64,000 bases of DNA, taken from Antedon mediterranea. Taxonomy: Eukaryota > Echinodermata > Crinoidea > Comatulida > Antedonidae. The stretch lies in contig NC_092673.1 of NCBI RefSeq assembly GCF_964355755.1, forward strand, positions 67,001 through 131,000, written 5' to 3'. A model generated the notes under the pieces. That model was not told where the DNA came from and searched no databases. It saw only the letters and a list, made by a program, of their open reading frames with translations. Positions 60,449-64,000 of this stretch are shown here, one piece after another (positions within the stretch are counted from its first letter, which is position 1; each line of letters opens with the position of its first letter). A program made the translations under genes and the position numbers.

Positions 60449-61915
60449 AGTAATAACTTTAATACTGTAAGATTATGAAATATTCTGTACTGGAAAAGCC
60501 AATGCGGTTGCTGCAACATTATTAAGTGCTACAACATTTTCCACAAAATACTACTCTCTGTTTACACTTCATATTCTGACATTGATTTGTCTTATTAATA
60601 CTGAATGTATGTAAAATGTTTATGTGATATCAAAGTGAAACAGATAGAGTAGTTGGCCAATTATTGTCTCTCTTCTGTAAAAGTTAGGGATTTTTTTTTA
60701 ATATACAGTATAACAAATCTTGTAATTTTATTTAAACAGATATGTACATAAAATTATATCCAAATTATATACAGTAAATTGTACAGAATATATTATTATG
60801 AAAAACTATTCTTGAAAAGTATGGCAAAAGATGTTTTTTTTATAGGAAATATAATAGATACCGAAGAAGTCAGTTTATAAAATGGTATTTAAAATGTATG
60901 TATAAATTTGACGTAACAGCAAGCAAAGACTTAACTATTCATATTTTCAAATTTTGAGGTGTGCTTATACCCTGTTTGGTATCACCAGGCAAACAGTCAA
61001 TTTAATGCAATACTCTATTCTGTGATACAAAATTATGTTAAAACTTTCAAGGTTGTGACTAATTTTTTAGCTGAGCGCCACTGTCAAATAGAGAAACTTT
61101 TCAAGGTAAACTGTACTGTCATGAATAATCCAATACAGATAATTTTTTTTGGTGTTGAATAAAAAATCCCTTAAAAATAATAGTTTCACCCGGATTCATC
61201 TGCTTTAAAAATGATAGGAAAAAATGAGTAAGTGTATTAAAATTCCTTCAACTAAGATTTTTATTATTTAATGTAGGTATAAAGGCTACAGTATAAAGTG
61301 GCAGTGTTATGCATTATACAGTAGGCCTATACAGTGGGTCTACAGTATAGTAATTAACTAGTGATTTTACTGTGTCTTGTTGGTATTTATACTAGCATTG
61401 TGCAATTCAGAAGTACAGATTGTGAGAAATTGTTTTGTCTGTTATGTTTAAAAAATGTATTGTTTAATTTTGTAAGGATTTTTAAAATTTGCAAAGGTAT
61501 ACAGTAGGTACTTAAGTGGCATAATCAATGTAGGAGAACAGCCCATTTCATTGATAGATGGGATTCCCATTAATTAGAAGTGACAATGTAAGTAAGCATG
61601 CAACATCTAGTCACTTAAATATGTACAATTTGGTATCTTTAGAAATGTAAAAAAAAAATATATATTGCATACAGTTATAAAACAAAATACAATGAGAATT
61701 TTGCCTTAAAATCACACATTATAAATAACAAAATGTGATTCACATTAGCATAACTTAAATATAAAATGTATCAAAGTATTATGTTATCAAATAAAATCAT
61801 TTATATACAGGTAACGATTTATGCATTTTTCTTTCCCCATTTGAGAAATCACCATTTTAAATACAGTATATTGTATTTTCCATACAAAAAAGGGCTATTA
61901 AAAATGATAATCCAT
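60449..61915. other. Convergent 3' flank of Neuralized and the LRR gene
   Basis: AT-rich sequence with no gene recognised. It should hold the 3' UTRs of both convergent genes; AATAAA occurs at about 61158 (+), and TTTATT near 61258 could serve the minus-strand gene. Confidence 0.45.
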
Positions 61916-63811
61916 TCACTCCCATTGAATATCTAAATCATAGTTACTCTCCTTTGCGGCTACCAGCCAATGCAAGTAATCTTTACGTGTTATATTCCAG
62001 CAGTTTATCAACTTTACTAAAAGCAGTTTGTTGTTAGATGATATAATCAATTCTCCCAAAACCTTGGCTGTCATATTTGTACAAGAAAATAACTCCAACG
62101 AGGTAAGCTGAGGCATTTCATTTACTCTTAAGGTATCCCGTATAACGTCATTTGTGAATTTATTGAGCTGAACCAGTTTTAAATGCTCAAGAGCAGGACA
62201 CGCACTTAAAAACTTAGTAAGCACAGCATCAGCATTGGCATCAGCATCAGCACCATTACCGCCAATTGTTACCCTTTTTAGTTTGGTCATTGAAATGTTG
62301 GTATTGGTCATTTCTTCTAGCTCACTATAAAATGACAGATTTTCATCATGAATACATAGAGACAACTCAGATAAATTTGGGCATAGTTTAGCTGTTTTAA
62401 GTACATCAATTCCATCAATTTCTTCGAGAACTAAGATTTGTAAATTTGGGCCTATTTTTGGTAATGCCTGTAACACACCAAAAAAATCTAGCATGATATG
62501 TCGATGTCCGACTACTTTTAAGTCCCTTAGCATTTGTAAGTTACCTAACTCCTCAAAGTAGTCATTATCACAACTAAACAACTCTATTAATTCAATCTTG
62601 ACAAGTTGTGGACATAATATAAAACAGCATATTAATACATTGTTGTACACATTTGGTTTTCCATCTACAACTAATGATCTAAGATTTAAAGTATCATGCT
62701 GCCCTGATGCATCTTTGCTCATTGCATAAAGACTCTTGGTTAAGTCAAAATGCTCAAGCACCACAACCCATGGAAGGTTGCGTAAAACTGTGATTAACGC
62801 TTGATGCGTTACATCAGTATTACTCAAAGACAATTTTCGCAAGTTTGAGTGAGTTCTTTTCTCTTTAACGCTGTTGATCAACACGGCAAGATCATCGTCG
62901 TTCAGTTGGCAGTTTGATAGAATAAGATCTGTAACCATTGTGCAGTGTTTAAAAACTGCTTTGGCTGCCTCCTCTTTGCAGTTTGTACCATTGAGATTCA
63001 GTGACATTAGATTGGGATAAGCTTCTGCAAGTGATACTAAAGTTCCTCTTTTTACCTGCATGCAGTTGCTTAAATTGATTGATGTCAGGCTCTAAAAAAA
63101 TATAAAAGTTTAAAAAAGGCTATAAAAAAAGATTTTAATAAAATATAATAAATATACAAATATACAAATTGAATATTTACCTTGCATCTAAACTTTGCTA
63201 GGTTGATGATGTCATCTTTGACTAGCATAGGGCATCCACTCAAATCCAGGTTTACAAGACTATGATTAATCAACAGATGCAGGTATGGTTTCTTTAAATT
63301 TCTCTCAACCATTAGATGCACCATAATCTTCTCAGACATGTTAGAACCTTTAACCAAAAAAAAGTGATGACTATTGATGCATAGCAACTGAAGAAGCTGA
63401 CAGCTAGACGAAACTGTCTTGAAACGTCAGGTAAAATCAAAGTACAGTAAGTTATACTGGTTTACACTAAATGAACCATAATATCAATATTGACGAACCA
63501 ATTTCCAGTTGTATTTTCAAAACATTTAGTGCAATAGCATTATTTATACAAATAAAGATACTAATGAAATGAAACGGTGTAACTCATAAGCAATAAGAAT
63601 TGTTATTTGAATCAACAACAATAACTACAGCATTGACACTGACGTACAATTCCATTTACTTACTTAAATCATCAAATGGTCCAATAAAGTACTTGTAAGT
63701 TTTCATAACTTTATAATTATCTACAAAGTTTCTGCACCAAAAGTCCATGTTATTTCCTACAAACTGTAAACATATCTGCTGAAGAGTTGCTACTGATTTA
63801 CATTTTGGCAT
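61916..63811 (-). CDS. Leucine-rich-repeat protein, likely E3 substrate receptor-like
   Basis: Three exons on the minus strand: 63664-63811, 63181-63347, 61916-63091; 496 residues in phase. The N-terminus (SVATLQQICLQFVGNNMDF) is a helical element resembling the start of ZYG11/PRAME-type LRR substrate receptors, which use it to contact Cullin-2 adaptors; that link is tentative. Residues ~75 to the end are cysteine-type LRRs (NLDLSGCP, SINLSNC, SLNLNGTNC, KLSLSNTDV, SLELFSCTN), 10 or more in all. An ADADANADA insertion interrupts one repeat. No F-box consensus was seen. The start at 63811 is the first ATG in the exon; the frame remains open to the acceptor near 63840, so the true start may be upstream. 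Confidence 0.75.
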
Positions 63812-64000
63812 TTTGACACAGTTCCTCCACAAACACCTTTTAATAAAGTATCTAAAAGTATCATAAAATATTATATTTTAGGCCTAATAATATCCTTTTT
63901 GTTACAGATTATAGTGTTTATGTTGTGGATAAATTACAGATTTAACATACAAGTGTGAAAATACTGTAGTAGTACTGTCCTTGACACATATCACTCACAC
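63812..64000. other. Upstream of the LRR gene to window end
   Basis: The exon open frame extends to an acceptor TTTTAG near 63852, so a further 5' exon may lie here or beyond the window. Nothing else recognised. Confidence 0.35.

Overview
AT-rich metazoan nuclear DNA with GT/AG introns, no operons and dense transposons. The gene set (ERI1, a UBAN ubiquitin-binding adaptor, HNK-1-family sulfotransferases, condensin NCAPG, Neuralized, an intronless class A GPCR, an LRR protein) and clusters of the palindrome TAGGCCTA suggest a marine deuterostome, most likely an echinoderm. That assignment is inference; no species marker was read.

Layout. 1-4.6 kb: head-to-tail non-autonomous Helitrons, three of which carry a tRNA-like module. 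5.0-7.8 kb (+): unrecognised type I membrane protein. 10.15-13.4 kb (+): ERI1 3'-5' exoribonuclease, carrying a 13-copy 72-bp minisatellite that multiplies the splice donor of exon 4. 15.4-20.7 kb (+): UBAN/zinc-finger adaptor with a Helitron in intron 1. 22.3-26.2 kb: 3.9-kb hAT-like element (8-bp target duplication) with a decayed LINE inside. 26.3-27.3 kb (-): GPCR. 28.0-34.5 kb: transposon-on-transposon region (hAT, long inverted repeat, composite GACA-rich insertion, Mutator-like element with a LINE tail). 35.7-37.7 kb (+): sulfotransferase. 39.6-43.2 kb: LINE fragment and a 376-bp tandem triplication holding a Helitron with an intact empty-site comparison. 43.8-44.7 kb (+): second sulfotransferase catalytic exon. 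45.0-56.0 kb (-): NCAPG in 19 coding exons, tail to tail with the sulfotransferase exon and head to head with Neuralized; one exon/donor boundary is amplified ten-fold in a 60-bp array. 57.1-60.4 kb (+): Neuralized. 61.9-63.8 kb (-): LRR protein.

Exon models were assembled by hand from splice sites, reading phase and remembered family sequence. For the membrane protein, ERI1, the UBAN gene, sulfotransferase 1, NCAPG, Neuralized and the LRR gene the summed coding lengths are divisible by three. The genes are unrelated housekeeping or signalling loci, not a pathway cluster. The most unusual signal is the repeated capture of gene boundaries by tandem duplication: donors in ERI1 and NCAPG, the last exon of NCAPG, and the 3' end of the GPCR.
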